From Actinomycetaceae bacterium (GTDB lineage Bacteria > Actinomycetota > Actinomycetes > Actinomycetales > Actinomycetaceae), in contig JAUNLN010000007.1 of assembly GCA_030532245.1 (NCBI GenBank), forward strand, positions 1-53,380: a DNA stretch of 53,380 bases. Reading direction: 5' to 3'. The position numbers were made by a program, and so were the translations under genes. The notes under the pieces were generated by a model that was given only the letters and a program-made list of their open reading frames with translations, was not told the DNA's origin and did no database searches. How positions within the stretch are numbered: position 1 is the first letter of the stretch; every line of letters begins with the position of its first letter. Of the stretch, positions 24,877 to 35,657 are shown in pieces.

Positions 24877-26562
24877 TTAGAGCGTGTACCAAACCGTCGA
24901 GTTTGGTGCGACCTGTTCGTCATTCACAGTGGAGGGGGCAACCTCGTCGCTACTTAGCACGATCTTCGCGCCCTTCGGTAGGGGGACGGGGTCGTCGAAT
25001 GCCGTGACGATGTGGAGGTCGTCGCGCCCCGGCAGGGAAGAAACGTAGTGGAGGTAGCTGTCTTCAGCGTCGGCAAGCTGTGCGCGGCCAAGCCCGAGTT
25101 CTTCGCGCAGGCGGTACATTTTGCGGAAGAAATTGAGGGATGAGGCCTCGTCTGCGAGCTGAACATCTACGGCGAGTGCCTTCCACTCTTCGGGCTGGGG
25201 TAGCCAGGAGGAGCCGGCGGGCGAGAAGCCGAACGCGGGATAGTCGGCTTCCCACGGGATCGGTACGCGGCAGCCGTCGCGGCCGGCTTCGGCTCCCTTT
25301 GTGCGGAAGAATGCGGGATCTTCGCGCAGCTCGTCGGGTAGCGCCATGTGTTCGGGGAGCGACAGCTCCTCACCTTGGTAAATGTAAATCGAGCCGGGGA
25401 GTGCGGAGCCGAGCGCGTGTGCAGCAAGAGCTCGGCGCCTGCCCAGTTCTGGGTCGGGCTGTTCTTCGAACGGGCGAATCCCGTTTGGCCCCTTACCCGT
25501 CTTGGAAAGTCCGAAGCGCGAGGCTGCGCGAACGACGTCGTGGTTCGACAAAACCCACGTGGTTGGCGCGCCAACCGAGTCCATTTCTCGCAGTGAGTTA
25601 GCAATAACCTCACGGTATTCGGCCAGTTCGAACGGGGAGGTGAGGAAGTCGAAGTTGAACGCCTGGCTCATTTCGTCGCTGCGCACGTACAGTTTCGCGT
25701 CGAGCGGATCGTTCAGCCACGCCTCAGCCACGAGCGCGCGGTCGCCCTCGTATTCGTCGAGCACGGCCCTCCACTCGCGGTAAATGTCGTGCACGCCGGG
25801 CTGATTCCACTGCGGAGGGGGCGGCACGTCGGCGGGTAGTAGGTCGCCTCCGGAGACCATGTCCCAGTGGTACTGGTAGTTCGGCAAGGAGGGGTCTTTG
25901 ACGAGCCCGTGGGCGACGTCGACGCGGAAGCCGTCGGCTCCAAGGTCGAGCCAGAATCGCAGGATGGAGGTGAATTCTTCGCGTACGCGCGGGTGCGCCC
26001 AGTTGAGGTCGGGTTGCGCGGGGTCGAACAGGTGGAGGTACCAGGAGTCGTCGTGATCCCACGGTGAACCCTTCGCGTCGGCGCGGTCGCACACGCGCGT
26101 CCAGGCGCTGCCGCCGAAGACGGAGAGCCAGTCGGTGGGCGCCTCGTCGGCTTTGCGGAACCAGTACAGGTCGCGCTCAGGCGCACTCGGGTCGGCGAGC
26201 GCGGCCTGGAACCACTCGTGCTGGTCGGACGTGTGGTTTGGTACGAGGTCGACGATCACGCGCAGGCCGAGTTCGTGTGCGCGAGCGATCAGGTTTTTCG
26301 CGTCGTTGAGGTTGCCGAAAATCGGGTCCACCGCCCGGTAGTCCGCAACGTCGTAGCCTCCATCCTTTTGTGGCGACTTGTAGAACGGGGAGAGCCAAAT
26401 CGCGTGCGCGCCAAGATCCGCAACATGCGAAAGGCGCGAGGTTATGCCCTGCAGGTCGCCCACACCTCCTCCGAATGAGGCGAAGGAGCGTGGGTAAATC
26501 TGGTAGATGACGGCCTCTCGCCACCACTCGCGGGAGGTGTTTGCCAAGTGGATGATCTGCAT
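24877..26562 (-). CDS. Alpha-glucosidase, glycoside hydrolase family 13 (oligo-1,6-glucosidase-like)
   Basis: Cytoplasmic enzyme cutting glucose from maltose or malto/isomalto-oligosaccharides. 561 residues. GH13 regions seen in order: DLVPNHTSD (region I, about 105-113), GFRVDVAHG with nucleophile Asp215 (region II), VAEAW with acid/base Glu280 (region III), and LSNHDV with His341-Asp342 (region IV). No signal peptide, so it acts on imported sugar. AAGG eight bases before the ATG. It is followed by a LacI regulator gene upstream on the same strand (38 bases) and faces a divergent malEFG transporter, forming one maltodextrin-use locus. Whether it prefers alpha-1,4 or alpha-1,6 links cannot be told. 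Confidence 0.92.
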   Translation of the reverse strand: MQIIHLANTSREWWREAVIYQIYPRSFASFGGGVGDLQGITSRLSHVADLGAHAIWLSPFYKSPQKDGGYDVADYRAVDPIFGNLNDAKNLIARAHELGLRVIVDLVPNHTSDQHEWFQAALADPSAPERDLYWFRKADEAPTDWLSVFGGSAWTRVCDRADAKGSPWDHDDSWYLHLFDPAQPDLNWAHPRVREEFTSILRFWLDLGADGFRVDVAHGLVKDPSLPNYQYHWDMVSGGDLLPADVPPPPQWNQPGVHDIYREWRAVLDEYEGDRALVAEAWLNDPLDAKLYVRSDEMSQAFNFDFLTSPFELAEYREVIANSLREMDSVGAPTTWVLSNHDVVRAASRFGLSKTGKGPNGIRPFEEQPDPELGRRRALAAHALGSALPGSIYIYQGEELSLPEHMALPDELREDPAFFRTKGAEAGRDGCRVPIPWEADYPAFGFSPAGSSWLPQPEEWKALAVDVQLADEASSLNFFRKMYRLREELGLGRAQLADAEDSYLHYVSSLPGRDDLHIVTAFDDPVPLPKGAKIVLSSDEVAPSTVNDEQVAPNSTVWYTL

Positions 26563-26600
26563 AGGTTGTGCCTTGGATTGGGGGTGTGCAGGAAGGTGGG

Positions 26601-27611
26601 TTAGTGCCTTGGCGGCGCAGTGGTTTCGCGCACCACGAGTTCGGGTTTGAACGTGGTTGACGACATTTGGTTGGGGGTTTGTTTGATGTTGGCAACGAGC
26701 GTCGTGACGGCCGCGCTGGAGATTGCGGGCACGGGCTGACGCACGGTGGTGAGCGCGGGGGAGAGGAACGGCATGACGGAGGAGTCGTCGAACCCGATCA
26801 CGGATACGTCTTCGGGTACGCGTAGCCCCTGGTCGATGGCGTAGCGGATGGTGCCAAGAGCCATGACGTCGGAGGTACAGATGATTGCCGTGGCTCCCTG
26901 GTCGAGAACCGCCCGCGCGGCGGCTTGGCCGCCCTCAACGGTGAAGAGAGTTTCGGAGGTGATGGGCTCCTGGCCGGGCAGCATTTCTTTGAGGCATTCG
27001 AGGTAGCGCTTGTATTTTGCTCGCGCCGGGCTGAATCGTAGTGGGCCGGAGGTGAATGCGATGCGCTCGTGGCCAAGGCCGATGAGGTGTCGCATCGACT
27101 GGGTTATGGCGTCGCGGTCGTCGGTGGAGAAGTCGGGGGCGCTGATCTGCTTGTTGCGGCCGTTGATGGTTACGAACGGAATGCCTTTGTCGACGAGCGC
27201 CTGGTAGCGCGCGGTGTCGGCGTTGAGGTCGGCGTGCAGGCCGGAGACGAAGATGAGGCCGGTTACGCCCTGGTTGAGGATCGCTTCGACGAGGGAGTCT
27301 TCGGTGGAGCCGGCTGCGAACTGGGTGCCGAGGAGGGGCGTGTAGCCCTGTTGCAGCATGGCTGTGGAGAGGTGCTGTACGAACTGCGGGAAGATGGGGT
27401 TGGTGAGTTCGGGGACGATGAGGCCGATGAGGCCGCCGGAGCGCTCTTTTAGTTTTTCGGGGCGCTCGTAGCCGAGGAGGTCGAGGGCGCGGAGTACGGC
27501 TTGCCGCGTGTCTTCTGCTACTTCGGCCTTCCCGTTGAGTACGCGAGAAACGGTTGCGGTAGATACGCCCGCTTGTTCCGCGAGGTCCGATAGGCGAAGC
27601 CGGTTAGCCAT
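26601..27611 (-). CDS. LacI family transcriptional repressor of the maltodextrin locus
   Basis: DNA-binding regulator, 336 residues. The N-terminal helix-turn-helix reads RLSDLAEQAGVSTATVSRVLNGKAEVAEDTR, followed by a hinge and a periplasmic-binding-protein-like effector domain from about residue 60 (GLIGLIVPELTNPIF). GGGAG five bases upstream favours the ATG over a GTG two codons earlier. Located between the alpha-glucosidase gene and the divergent malE promoter, it most likely represses both and responds to maltose or maltodextrin; the effector is inferred from context. Confidence 0.92.
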   Translation of the reverse strand: MANRLRLSDLAEQAGVSTATVSRVLNGKAEVAEDTRQAVLRALDLLGYERPEKLKERSGGLIGLIVPELTNPIFPQFVQHLSTAMLQQGYTPLLGTQFAAGSTEDSLVEAILNQGVTGLIFVSGLHADLNADTARYQALVDKGIPFVTINGRNKQISAPDFSTDDRDAITQSMRHLIGLGHERIAFTSGPLRFSPARAKYKRYLECLKEMLPGQEPITSETLFTVEGGQAAARAVLDQGATAIICTSDVMALGTIRYAIDQGLRVPEDVSVIGFDDSSVMPFLSPALTTVRQPVPAISSAAVTTLVANIKQTPNQMSSTTFKPELVVRETTAPPRH

Positions 27612-27811
27612 GACCACTCCCTTGTAGATAGCCCTGAGTTGTTTAGACCGAAAACAATTTCAGTTACTTTCATAGCGTATCAGGAAACAGCTCACATTTT
27701 GAAAATGTGGGAAGTTGCCTAATGTTGTGATATTTCAAGGAAACGCCGAAAAGTGGCGCAACCTCGTTTGGTAAAGATTCTATTACGATCTGAAGCAATT
27801 TTCTGAAAATA

Positions 27812-27840
27812 CTTGCAAAACGTTGAAATCTTCTTACAAT
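27812..27840 (+). promoter_or_regulatory. malE promoter with overlapping operator-like sequence
   Basis: TTGCAA (27813-27818) and TACAAT (27835-27840), 16 bases apart, form a good promoter 70 bases before malE. The -35 and spacer contain TTGCAAAACGTTGAA with the central CG and AACGTT core usual in LacI-family operators, so a repressor bound here would block polymerase. The rest of the 299-base divergent region is AT rich with no other feature I can support. Confidence 0.6.
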
Positions 27841-27910
27841 CGGAGTTGTCAAGATCGTTTGTGTGACGATGAAGGACACGAATCTTTCAAACGAATCTCA
27901 AGGAGAAAAG

Positions 27911-29140
27911 ATGCGAAGGGGCATTGCACTACTTACAGTTGGAGCATTTTCCGTTCTCGGTCTCACCGCATGTGGTGGCGGCGCAGAAACGCCGGAGCCG
28001 GAGACCACGGAGGGCACCGCTGCTGAGTCCACTGGCGCTGGTCTGACCGTTTGGATCGACGCTAACCGCGAGGCGGCATTCAAGACCGCTGCGCAGGCAT
28101 ACACGGATGCAACGGGCAATGAGGTCGAGCTCGTTGTTAAGGACAACGACCAGATGCGCTCCGAGTTCGCAACTCAGGTTCCGACCGGCCAGGGCCCGGA
28201 CATTGCTTTCGGTGCTAACGACTGGGTTGGCGAGTTCGTGAACAACGGTCTCATCGCTCCGGTTGAGCTGGGCGATAAGGCTTCTGAGTTCTCCGAGGGC
28301 TCGGTGGCTGCGTTCACGTTCGACGGCCAGGTTTACGGCGTTCCCTACGCTGTTGAGAACCTCGCGCTCATCCGCAACGCTGACCTCGTAGAGTCCACGC
28401 CGGCCACCTTCGACGAAATGATCGAGATGGGTAAGGCTGCTGGCGTTGAGTACCCGTTCGTCATCCAGGTTGGCGACGAGGGCGACCCGTACACGATGTA
28501 CCCGCTGCAGGCTTCGTTCACCGGCTCGGTGTTCAAGCAGAATGCAGACGGCTCCTACACCTCCGAACTGAATGTTGGTGGCGAGCAGGGTGAGGCGTTC
28601 GCACAGTGGCTGCAGGCTAAGGGCGAAGAGGGCGTAATCAGCACCTCGATTAACTACGACGTTGCTGTTGACGCGTTCAAGTCGGGCAAGGCTCCCTACA
28701 TTCTTGGTGGCCCGTGGATGCTCGCTGACTTTGAGGGCATGAACATTGCTGTTGACCCGATTCCGGCTGCTGGCCCGAACCCGGGTGTGCCGTTCCTTGG
28801 CGTACAGGGTGGCTTCATTTCCGCTAAGTCGAACAACGCGCTTCTCGCTAACGACTTCCTCGTAAACTACGTTGGTTCTGAAGAGGTTCAGGACGAGCTG
28901 TTTGCTATCGGTAACCGTCTTCCGGCTCTGAACGCTTCGGCTGAGAAGGCTGCTGCTGACCCGCTGATTGGTGGCTTCCAGGCTGCTTCTGAGGGTGGCT
29001 TCCCGATGCCGAACATTCCGGAAATGGCTGCTGTTTGGACCTTCTGGGGCAAGACTGAGGCCCAGATTCTCGGTGGCGCGGACCCGGTTGAGACCTGGAA
29101 CAAGATGGTCTCTGACATCCAGGCCGAGCTGAACAAGTAA
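27911..29140 (+). CDS. malE: ABC transporter substrate-binding lipoprotein, maltose/maltodextrin type
   Basis: Surface lipoprotein that captures sugar for MalFG. Residues 1-20 are a lipoprotein signal with lipobox L-T-A-C and lipidated Cys21, followed by an acidic, Thr/Glu-rich linker and a family 1 solute-binding domain (GLTVWIDANREAAFKTAAQAY, TGQGPDIAFGANDWVGEF). 409 residues. AAGGAG before the chosen ATG, which also begins the basic signal peptide n-region; 16 extra in-frame codons upstream are not coding. Codon use is GCT/GGT-rich, as in highly expressed genes. A strong hairpin separates it from malF. Confidence 0.93.
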   Translation: MRRGIALLTVGAFSVLGLTACGGGAETPEPETTEGTAAESTGAGLTVWIDANREAAFKTAAQAYTDATGNEVELVVKDNDQMRSEFATQVPTGQGPDIAFGANDWVGEFVNNGLIAPVELGDKASEFSEGSVAAFTFDGQVYGVPYAVENLALIRNADLVESTPATFDEMIEMGKAAGVEYPFVIQVGDEGDPYTMYPLQASFTGSVFKQNADGSYTSELNVGGEQGEAFAQWLQAKGEEGVISTSINYDVAVDAFKSGKAPYILGGPWMLADFEGMNIAVDPIPAAGPNPGVPFLGVQGGFISAKSNNALLANDFLVNYVGSEEVQDELFAIGNRLPALNASAEKAAADPLIGGFQAASEGGFPMPNIPEMAAVWTFWGKTEAQILGGADPVETWNKMVSDIQAELNK

Positions 29141-29152
29141 ATCCCGGTTAGG

Positions 29153-29188
29153 AGGTGCAGCTGGATATGGTTTCCAGCTGCACCTTTT
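29153..29188 (+). terminator. Intercistronic hairpin (attenuator) between malE and malF
   Basis: Perfect 13-bp stem AGGTGCAGCTGGA (29153-29165) with TCCAGCTGCACCT (29173-29185), followed by TTTAAT. As in other mal operons it should make malE mRNA more abundant than malFG, by partial termination or 3' protection. Confidence 0.75.
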
Positions 29189-29205
29189 AATAGGTAGGAC
29201 TAAAA

Positions 29206-30825
29206 ATGTCGCAGATGACTAAACAGACCGACGCGACCCGTCGGCGGGCGAAGGAGCGTGAGGAGCGTAGGAAGCGCGATTCTGTCGCTACTTCCTGGGG
29301 CCCGGGTTTCATTATCAAGATTGTGCTGATGGCGCTCGTGAACGCGCTTGGCATTTACATCGCCGCGGCCGCGTTTACCGGTGGTTCGATGGTGCTGGGT
29401 GTGGCGATGGTGCTGCTCGTTGCCGCTATCGACTGGGTGTATTTCTCGAAGCGCACGGGCGTTATTCCGATGAAGTACTTGGCTCCAGGCCTTGTCTTCT
29501 TGATTGTGTTCCAGGCGTTCACGATCGTTTACACGGGTTATATCGCTTTCACGAACTACGGTCATGGCCATATCCTCACGAAGGAGGCCGCGATTGAGTC
29601 GATTCTTCTTCAGAACAACACGAAGCGTGTTGAGGGTTCTGCCGAGTATCCGCTTGCGATTGTGGAGCAGGGCGGCACGCTCGGTTTCGCAGTGCTTGAC
29701 GATTCGCAGATTCTCGTGGGTTCCGCGGAGGAGCCGCTTGAGCGCACGAACGGCAAGGTTGAGAACGGCCGTATTACCGAGGTTGATGGTTGGAATGTTC
29801 TGACTGTCGCGGAGCTTGGTAACCGCCAGGCGGAGGTCACGCAGTTGCGTGTGCCGATGTCTGATAATCCCGATGAGGGAGCGATTGGCACGCAGAACGG
29901 TATGACGGGCTTCCAGTTCACGTCGACGATGAAGTATGACGCGCAGACCGACACGATGGTGAATACGGAGACTGGCGTAACTTACAATGCGGACGACACG
30001 GTGGGTTCGTTCATTGCGGAGGATGGAACGCCGCTTGGTGTGGGTTGGCGTGTTGGAGTTGGTTTCGACAACTTCGTGAAGGGCTTCTCTGATTCGCGCT
30101 ACGCGCAGCCGTTCTTCAAGGTGCTGATTTGGAACGTTATTTTCGCGTTCATGTCGGTGCTGACCACGTTCTTGCTAGGCATGTTCCTCGCGATCGTGAT
30201 GAACGACGACCGCATGCGCGGACGAAAGATTTACCGCACGATCATGCTGCTTCCGTACGCGTTCCCCTCATTCATGACCGCGTTCTTGTTTGCGGGCATG
30301 ATGAACGAGAAGTACGGCTTCTTCAACCAGTTGCTCGGCGCGGCGATCCCGTGGCTAACTGATCCGACGATGGCGAAAGTCTCTGTGCTGCTCGTGAACC
30401 TGTGGATGGGCTTCCCCTACATGTTCCTAATCGTGACGGGCGCGCTCCAGTCGATTCCGGGCGACCTGATTGAGGCCGCTGAGATTGACGGTGCAAGCTC
30501 GCTTGAGGTGTGGCGTTTCGTCACTCTGCCGCAGCTGATGATTTCGCTGACGCCGCTACTTATCTCCTCGTTCGCGTTCAACTTCAACAACTTCAACCTG
30601 ATCTACATGTTGAATGGTGGCGGCCCCGCAATGGCTGACGCTTCGGTGCCGGTTGGACACACGGACATTCTTATTTCGATGGTTTACAAGATTGCTGGCC
30701 TAACGGGTGAGGCTTTGCCGAACTACGGTCTAGCGGCCGCAATGTCGCTCGTTATCTTCCTGATTGTGGGCGCGGTGTCTATGTACTCCTTTAAGAAGTC
30801 GAATGCTATGGAAGGGGTGGCATGA
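29206..30825 (+). CDS. malF: Maltodextrin ABC transporter permease MalF
   Basis: Membrane subunit of 539 residues. After a charged cytoplasmic N-terminus (TKQTDATRRRAKEREERRKRD), three helices precede a large extracytoplasmic domain (about residues 120-290), the P2-like insertion of MalF-type proteins. The C-terminal six-helix half carries the ABC permease EAA motif in LIEAAEIDGASSLEVWRFVTLPQL. The long P2 domain sets MalF of maltose systems apart from short sugar permeases of about 300 residues. Its stop overlaps the malG start (ATGA). Confidence 0.93.
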   Translation: MSQMTKQTDATRRRAKEREERRKRDSVATSWGPGFIIKIVLMALVNALGIYIAAAAFTGGSMVLGVAMVLLVAAIDWVYFSKRTGVIPMKYLAPGLVFLIVFQAFTIVYTGYIAFTNYGHGHILTKEAAIESILLQNNTKRVEGSAEYPLAIVEQGGTLGFAVLDDSQILVGSAEEPLERTNGKVENGRITEVDGWNVLTVAELGNRQAEVTQLRVPMSDNPDEGAIGTQNGMTGFQFTSTMKYDAQTDTMVNTETGVTYNADDTVGSFIAEDGTPLGVGWRVGVGFDNFVKGFSDSRYAQPFFKVLIWNVIFAFMSVLTTFLLGMFLAIVMNDDRMRGRKIYRTIMLLPYAFPSFMTAFLFAGMMNEKYGFFNQLLGAAIPWLTDPTMAKVSVLLVNLWMGFPYMFLIVTGALQSIPGDLIEAAEIDGASSLEVWRFVTLPQLMISLTPLLISSFAFNFNNFNLIYMLNGGGPAMADASVPVGHTDILISMVYKIAGLTGEALPNYGLAAAMSLVIFLIVGAVSMYSFKKSNAMEGVA

Positions 30826-31727
30826 TGTCTGCGAATACGATGTCTGCTACTAAAGACGCGGTAGAGAAGAACCGCATGCCGTTTGGCAAGTGGTTCCGCG
30901 GAATTGGTTTCCGCCACGTGGTGGGCGTGCTCGCGGCGATTTACGCGGCGTTCCCAATCCTTTACGTGCTGTCTGCGGCGGTGAACCCGGACATTAAGAC
31001 GACGCTTACGGGCGCGAACTCGCTGTTCTCGTCGGTGTCGTTTGAGAACTTCTCGGAGCTTTCAGACACGATGTTCTGGACGTGGTTTAGCAACACGATC
31101 ATCATCGGTGTCGCCACTTCGGTTGGCACGGTGCTGATGGGTGCGGCCGCGGCGTACGCGTTCTCGCGCTACCGCTTCTCGGGCCGCAAGCTTTCGCTCC
31201 AGGCGCTACTCGTGATCCAAATGTTCCCGCAGCTGCTCACGTTCGTTGCGATCTTCCTCCTTCTCACCACGCTCGGTGAAATCATCCCGGCGCTTGGTAT
31301 TAACTCGAAGATGGCTCTGATCGCGGTGTACTGGGGCGGTGCGCTTGGCGCGAACACGTTCCTCATGTACGGCTTCTTCAACTCGATTCCGATGGAGCTT
31401 GATGAGGCGGCGAAGATCGACGGCGCTACGCACGGCCAGATTTACTGGACGATCATCCTGCCGCTCGTCGTGCCGATTCTCGCTGTGGTTGGCCTGCTGT
31501 CGTTCATCTCGGCGTTCAACGACTTCGTGCTTGCCCGCACGATCCTTACGTCGCAGGAGAACTGGACGCTCGCGATCGGCATGAACATTTGGGTTGGCGG
31601 TAACGAGAAGAACTGGGACTGGTTCGCATCCGGCGCGGTTATTGCCGCGGTGCCGATCCTGCTGCTGTTCCTGTTCCTGCAGAAGTACATTGTCGCCGGC
31701 CTAACCGGTGGCGCTGTGAAGGGCTAG
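30822..31727 (+). CDS. malG: Maltodextrin ABC transporter permease MalG
   Basis: Second membrane subunit, 301 residues with six helices. The EAA loop reads ELDEAAKIDGATHGQIYWTIILPLVVP, and the helix-rich PILYVLSAAVNPDIK N-terminal part and the C-terminal LLFLFLQKYIVAGLTGGAVKG end are typical of MalG. Two ATG codons are adjacent; the first overlaps the malF stop, the second has the better spacing from AAGGGG. No ATPase gene follows, so a shared MsiK/MalK-type ATPase encoded elsewhere is expected. Confidence 0.93.
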   Translation: MMSANTMSATKDAVEKNRMPFGKWFRGIGFRHVVGVLAAIYAAFPILYVLSAAVNPDIKTTLTGANSLFSSVSFENFSELSDTMFWTWFSNTIIIGVATSVGTVLMGAAAAYAFSRYRFSGRKLSLQALLVIQMFPQLLTFVAIFLLLTTLGEIIPALGINSKMALIAVYWGGALGANTFLMYGFFNSIPMELDEAAKIDGATHGQIYWTIILPLVVPILAVVGLLSFISAFNDFVLARTILTSQENWTLAIGMNIWVGGNEKNWDWFASGAVIAAVPILLLFLFLQKYIVAGLTGGAVKG

Positions 31728-31760
31728 ACGCCTCGCATAAAGCTATCTGGCGATCCCATC

Positions 31761-33278
<1,518 letters not shown>

Positions 33279-33308
33279 TTCCGCTTATTCATGCGGAACC
33301 GTTGAAAT

Positions 33309-33379
33309 ACCAAGACTCTACAAATGCAACATGCGCGTAGCGTAAATTCGCACGGGTTTTGCATTTGCGGAGTCTTGGT
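33309..33379. repeat. 71-nt near-palindrome downstream of purA
   Basis: ACCAAGACTC (33309-33318) pairs with GAGTCTTGGT (33370-33379); after a two-base mismatch CAAATGCAA (33321-33329) pairs with TTGCATTTG (33359-33367), and further bases (TGCG/CGCA) can continue the stem. It follows a smaller hairpin (TTCCGC/GCGGAA) just after the purA stop. It is larger and less GC rich than the terminators in this window, and no T tract follows directly, so it may be a structured RNA or a repeat element rather than a plain terminator. Confidence 0.7.
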
Positions 33380-33463
33380 GTCGTATTGGGGAGTTTTTGC
33401 ACTAATTACCGCACAGATGGTTGCTGCGAGGGCATTTTTGGGCTGGTCCAAAGATGCAAAATC

Positions 33464-33492
33464 TTGGCAAATAAGGAATGATTAGGGGTAGT
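33464..33492 (+). promoter_or_regulatory. Possible pckG promoter and structured leader
   Basis: TTGGCA and GGTAGT with 17 bases between are a weak promoter match. The leader that follows (to 33575) holds two small hairpins, GATCC/GGATC and the perfect TGGGTGC-AGACG-GCACCCA, close before the ribosome site. Confidence 0.3.
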
Positions 33493-33575
33493 GACAAAGA
33501 TCCTACAGAGGGATCGAGTCAAGACCTGTGGGTGCAGACGGCACCCAGGAAATACAGTGCCCAGGAGGCTTAAGT

Positions 33576-35405
33576 ATGACCGTGACAATTGAGGATGTTA
33601 AGTCGGCTGCCCCGGCTAACGCCCCGGAAGATGTTATCAAGTGGGTTGCTGAGATTGCGGAGCTCACGACCCCGGATTCTGTTTACTTCTGTGACGGCTC
33701 CGACGAGGAGTGGGATCGTCTCACCTCTGAGATGGTTGAGTCCGGAATGTTCACGAAGCTGAACGAGGAGAAGCGCCCGAACTCCTTCCTCGCTCGTTCT
33801 AAGCCGTCTGACGTGGCTCGCGTTGAGTCGCGTACCTTCATTTGCTCCGAGAAGGAAGAGGATGCTGGCCCGACCAACAACTGGGCAGATCCGAAGGAAA
33901 TGAAGGAAACGCTTAACAAGGTTTTCACCGGGGCTATGAAGGGTCGCACCCTTTACGTAATCCCGTTCTCGATGGGTCCTGTTGGCGGCCCGATCTCGCA
34001 GCTGGGCATTGAGATCACGGACTCCCCGTACGTTGTTGTAAACATGCGCATCATGACCCGCATGGGTAAGGCTGCCATGGATCTGATCGCTGACGGTCAG
34101 GTTTGGGTTCCGGCTGTTCACTCTGTAGGTGTTCCGCTAGAAGAGGGCGAGGAAGATTCGACCTGGCCTTGCAACGACGAGAAGTACATTACGCACTTCC
34201 CGGAGACCAACGAGATTTGGTCGTTCGGCTCGGGCTACGGCGGCAACGCTCTGCTTGGCAAGAAGTGCTTCGCGCTTCGTATTGCTTCGACGATGGCACA
34301 CCGCGACGGCTGGATGGCTGAGCACATGCTCATCCTGCGCCTCACCCGTGAGGAGACCGGCGAGCAGTACCACGTCACCGCAGCATTCCCGTCGGCATGT
34401 GGCAAGACGAACCTCGCCATGCTCCAGCCGACCATCCCGGGCTACAAGGTAGAGACGATTGGTGACGACATCGCATGGATGCGTCCGGGCCCGGATGGCC
34501 GCCTGCGCGCCATCAACCCGGAGGCTGGCTTCTTCGGTGTTGCACCGGGTACCTCGTACTCCACGAACCCGATGGCTATGGACACGATGCGTGCTAACAC
34601 GATCTTCACGAACGTTGCTCTTACCGATGAGGGCGACGTCTGGTGGGAGGGCATCGACGGCGACGTTCCGGCGCACCTCATCGACTGGCACGGCAACGAC
34701 TGGTCCCCGGAGTCGGATCAGAAGGCTGCACACCCGAACTCGCGTTTCACCACGCCGGCTGCGCAGTGCCCGATCATTTGCCCCGACTGGGAAGCCCCCG
34801 AGGGTGTTCCGGTAGACGCGATCCTGTTCGGTGGCCGCCGCGCTACGAACGTTCCGCTGGTTGCCGAGCAGTTCTCGCCTGAGCACGGCGTGTTCATTGG
34901 CGCAACGGTTGCTTCCGAGCAGACCGCTGCCGCTGAGGGTGCTGTTGGCGCTCTGCGTCACGACCCGTTCGCAATGCTCCCGTTCTGTGGCTACAACATG
35001 GCTGACTACTGGGGCCACTGGCTCAACATGCAGAAGGAGCTTGGCGACAAGTTCCCGAAGGTATACCAGGTCAACTGGTTCCGTAAGGACAAGGACGGCA
35101 AGTTCATGTGGCCGGGCTTCGGCGACAACTCCCGTGTTCTCGACTGGATCATCCGCCGCAGGGCAGGCGAGGTCGAGGCTATCGAGGGTCTGACCGGCCT
35201 GTACCCGAAGTTTGAGGACTTCAACCTTGACGGTCTTGAGATCGGCAAGGAGGAGTGGGACGCTCTCTTCGAGACGGATCCGGTTGCTTGGGAAGCAGAG
35301 CTTGCTGACACCGAGCAGTACCTCGAGCAGTTCGGCGACAAGGTTCCGGCTGCTGTGACCGCGGAGGTGGAGAAGTTCCACGCTCGCATTGAGGCTGCTA
35401 AGTAA
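33576..35405 (+). CDS. pckG: Phosphoenolpyruvate carboxykinase (GTP)
   Basis: Makes PEP from oxaloacetate with GTP, the gluconeogenic step in most actinobacteria. 609 residues, normal for the GTP class. Motifs: substrate-binding [19 protein letters not shown], the kinase-1a P-loop [12 protein letters not shown] with the reactive Cys, the metal-binding [11 protein letters not shown] and the nucleotide-ring region [20 protein letters not shown] nine bases upstream of ATG fixes the start. Codon use is rich in GCT, GGT and AAC/AAG, suggesting high expression. A very strong terminator follows. Confidence 0.96.
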   Translation: MTVTIEDVKSAAPANAPEDVIKWVAEIAELTTPDSVYFCDGSDEEWDRLTSEMVESGMFTKLNEEKRPNSFLARSKPSDVARVESRTFICSEKEEDAGPTNNWADPKEMKETLNKVFTGAMKGRTLYVIPFSMGPVGGPISQLGIEITDSPYVVVNMRIMTRMGKAAMDLIADGQVWVPAVHSVGVPLEEGEEDSTWPCNDEKYITHFPETNEIWSFGSGYGGNALLGKKCFALRIASTMAHRDGWMAEHMLILRLTREETGEQYHVTAAFPSACGKTNLAMLQPTIPGYKVETIGDDIAWMRPGPDGRLRAINPEAGFFGVAPGTSYSTNPMAMDTMRANTIFTNVALTDEGDVWWEGIDGDVPAHLIDWHGNDWSPESDQKAAHPNSRFTTPAAQCPIICPDWEAPEGVPVDAILFGGRRATNVPLVAEQFSPEHGVFIGATVASEQTAAAEGAVGALRHDPFAMLPFCGYNMADYWGHWLNMQKELGDKFPKVYQVNWFRKDKDGKFMWPGFGDNSRVLDWIIRRRAGEVEAIEGLTGLYPKFEDFNLDGLEIGKEEWDALFETDPVAWEAELADTEQYLEQFGDKVPAAVTAEVEKFHARIEAAK

Positions 35406-35428
35406 GCATCTGATATAAGCATCAGCTG

Positions 35429-35466
35429 AAGTTGGGCTCGCGCTTTTGCGCGGGCCCAACTTTTTG
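35429..35466 (+). terminator. Terminator of pckG
   Basis: Stem AAGTTGGGC-CGCGC pairing around a TTTT loop (35429-35462, one bulge) followed by TTTTT: a textbook intrinsic terminator. The remaining 190 bases before purD have no feature I can support. Confidence 0.92.
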
Positions 35467-35657
35467 CATACCCGGGGCGCCCTCCCGCTCGAGGGGAAAG
35501 TAACGCTTGGAGTTGAGTGGGCGGCACGTGTCACTCGCCACCTTGCGAGAGAGGCGGGTGGTGAATGTGGCCAGCTTTTGGGCGAGCGTGAAAACTTGGG
35601 CGAAAGTTCGGCAAGATAGTGAGGTAACTGCTTCATATCTACTTGCGAAGGCCACAC

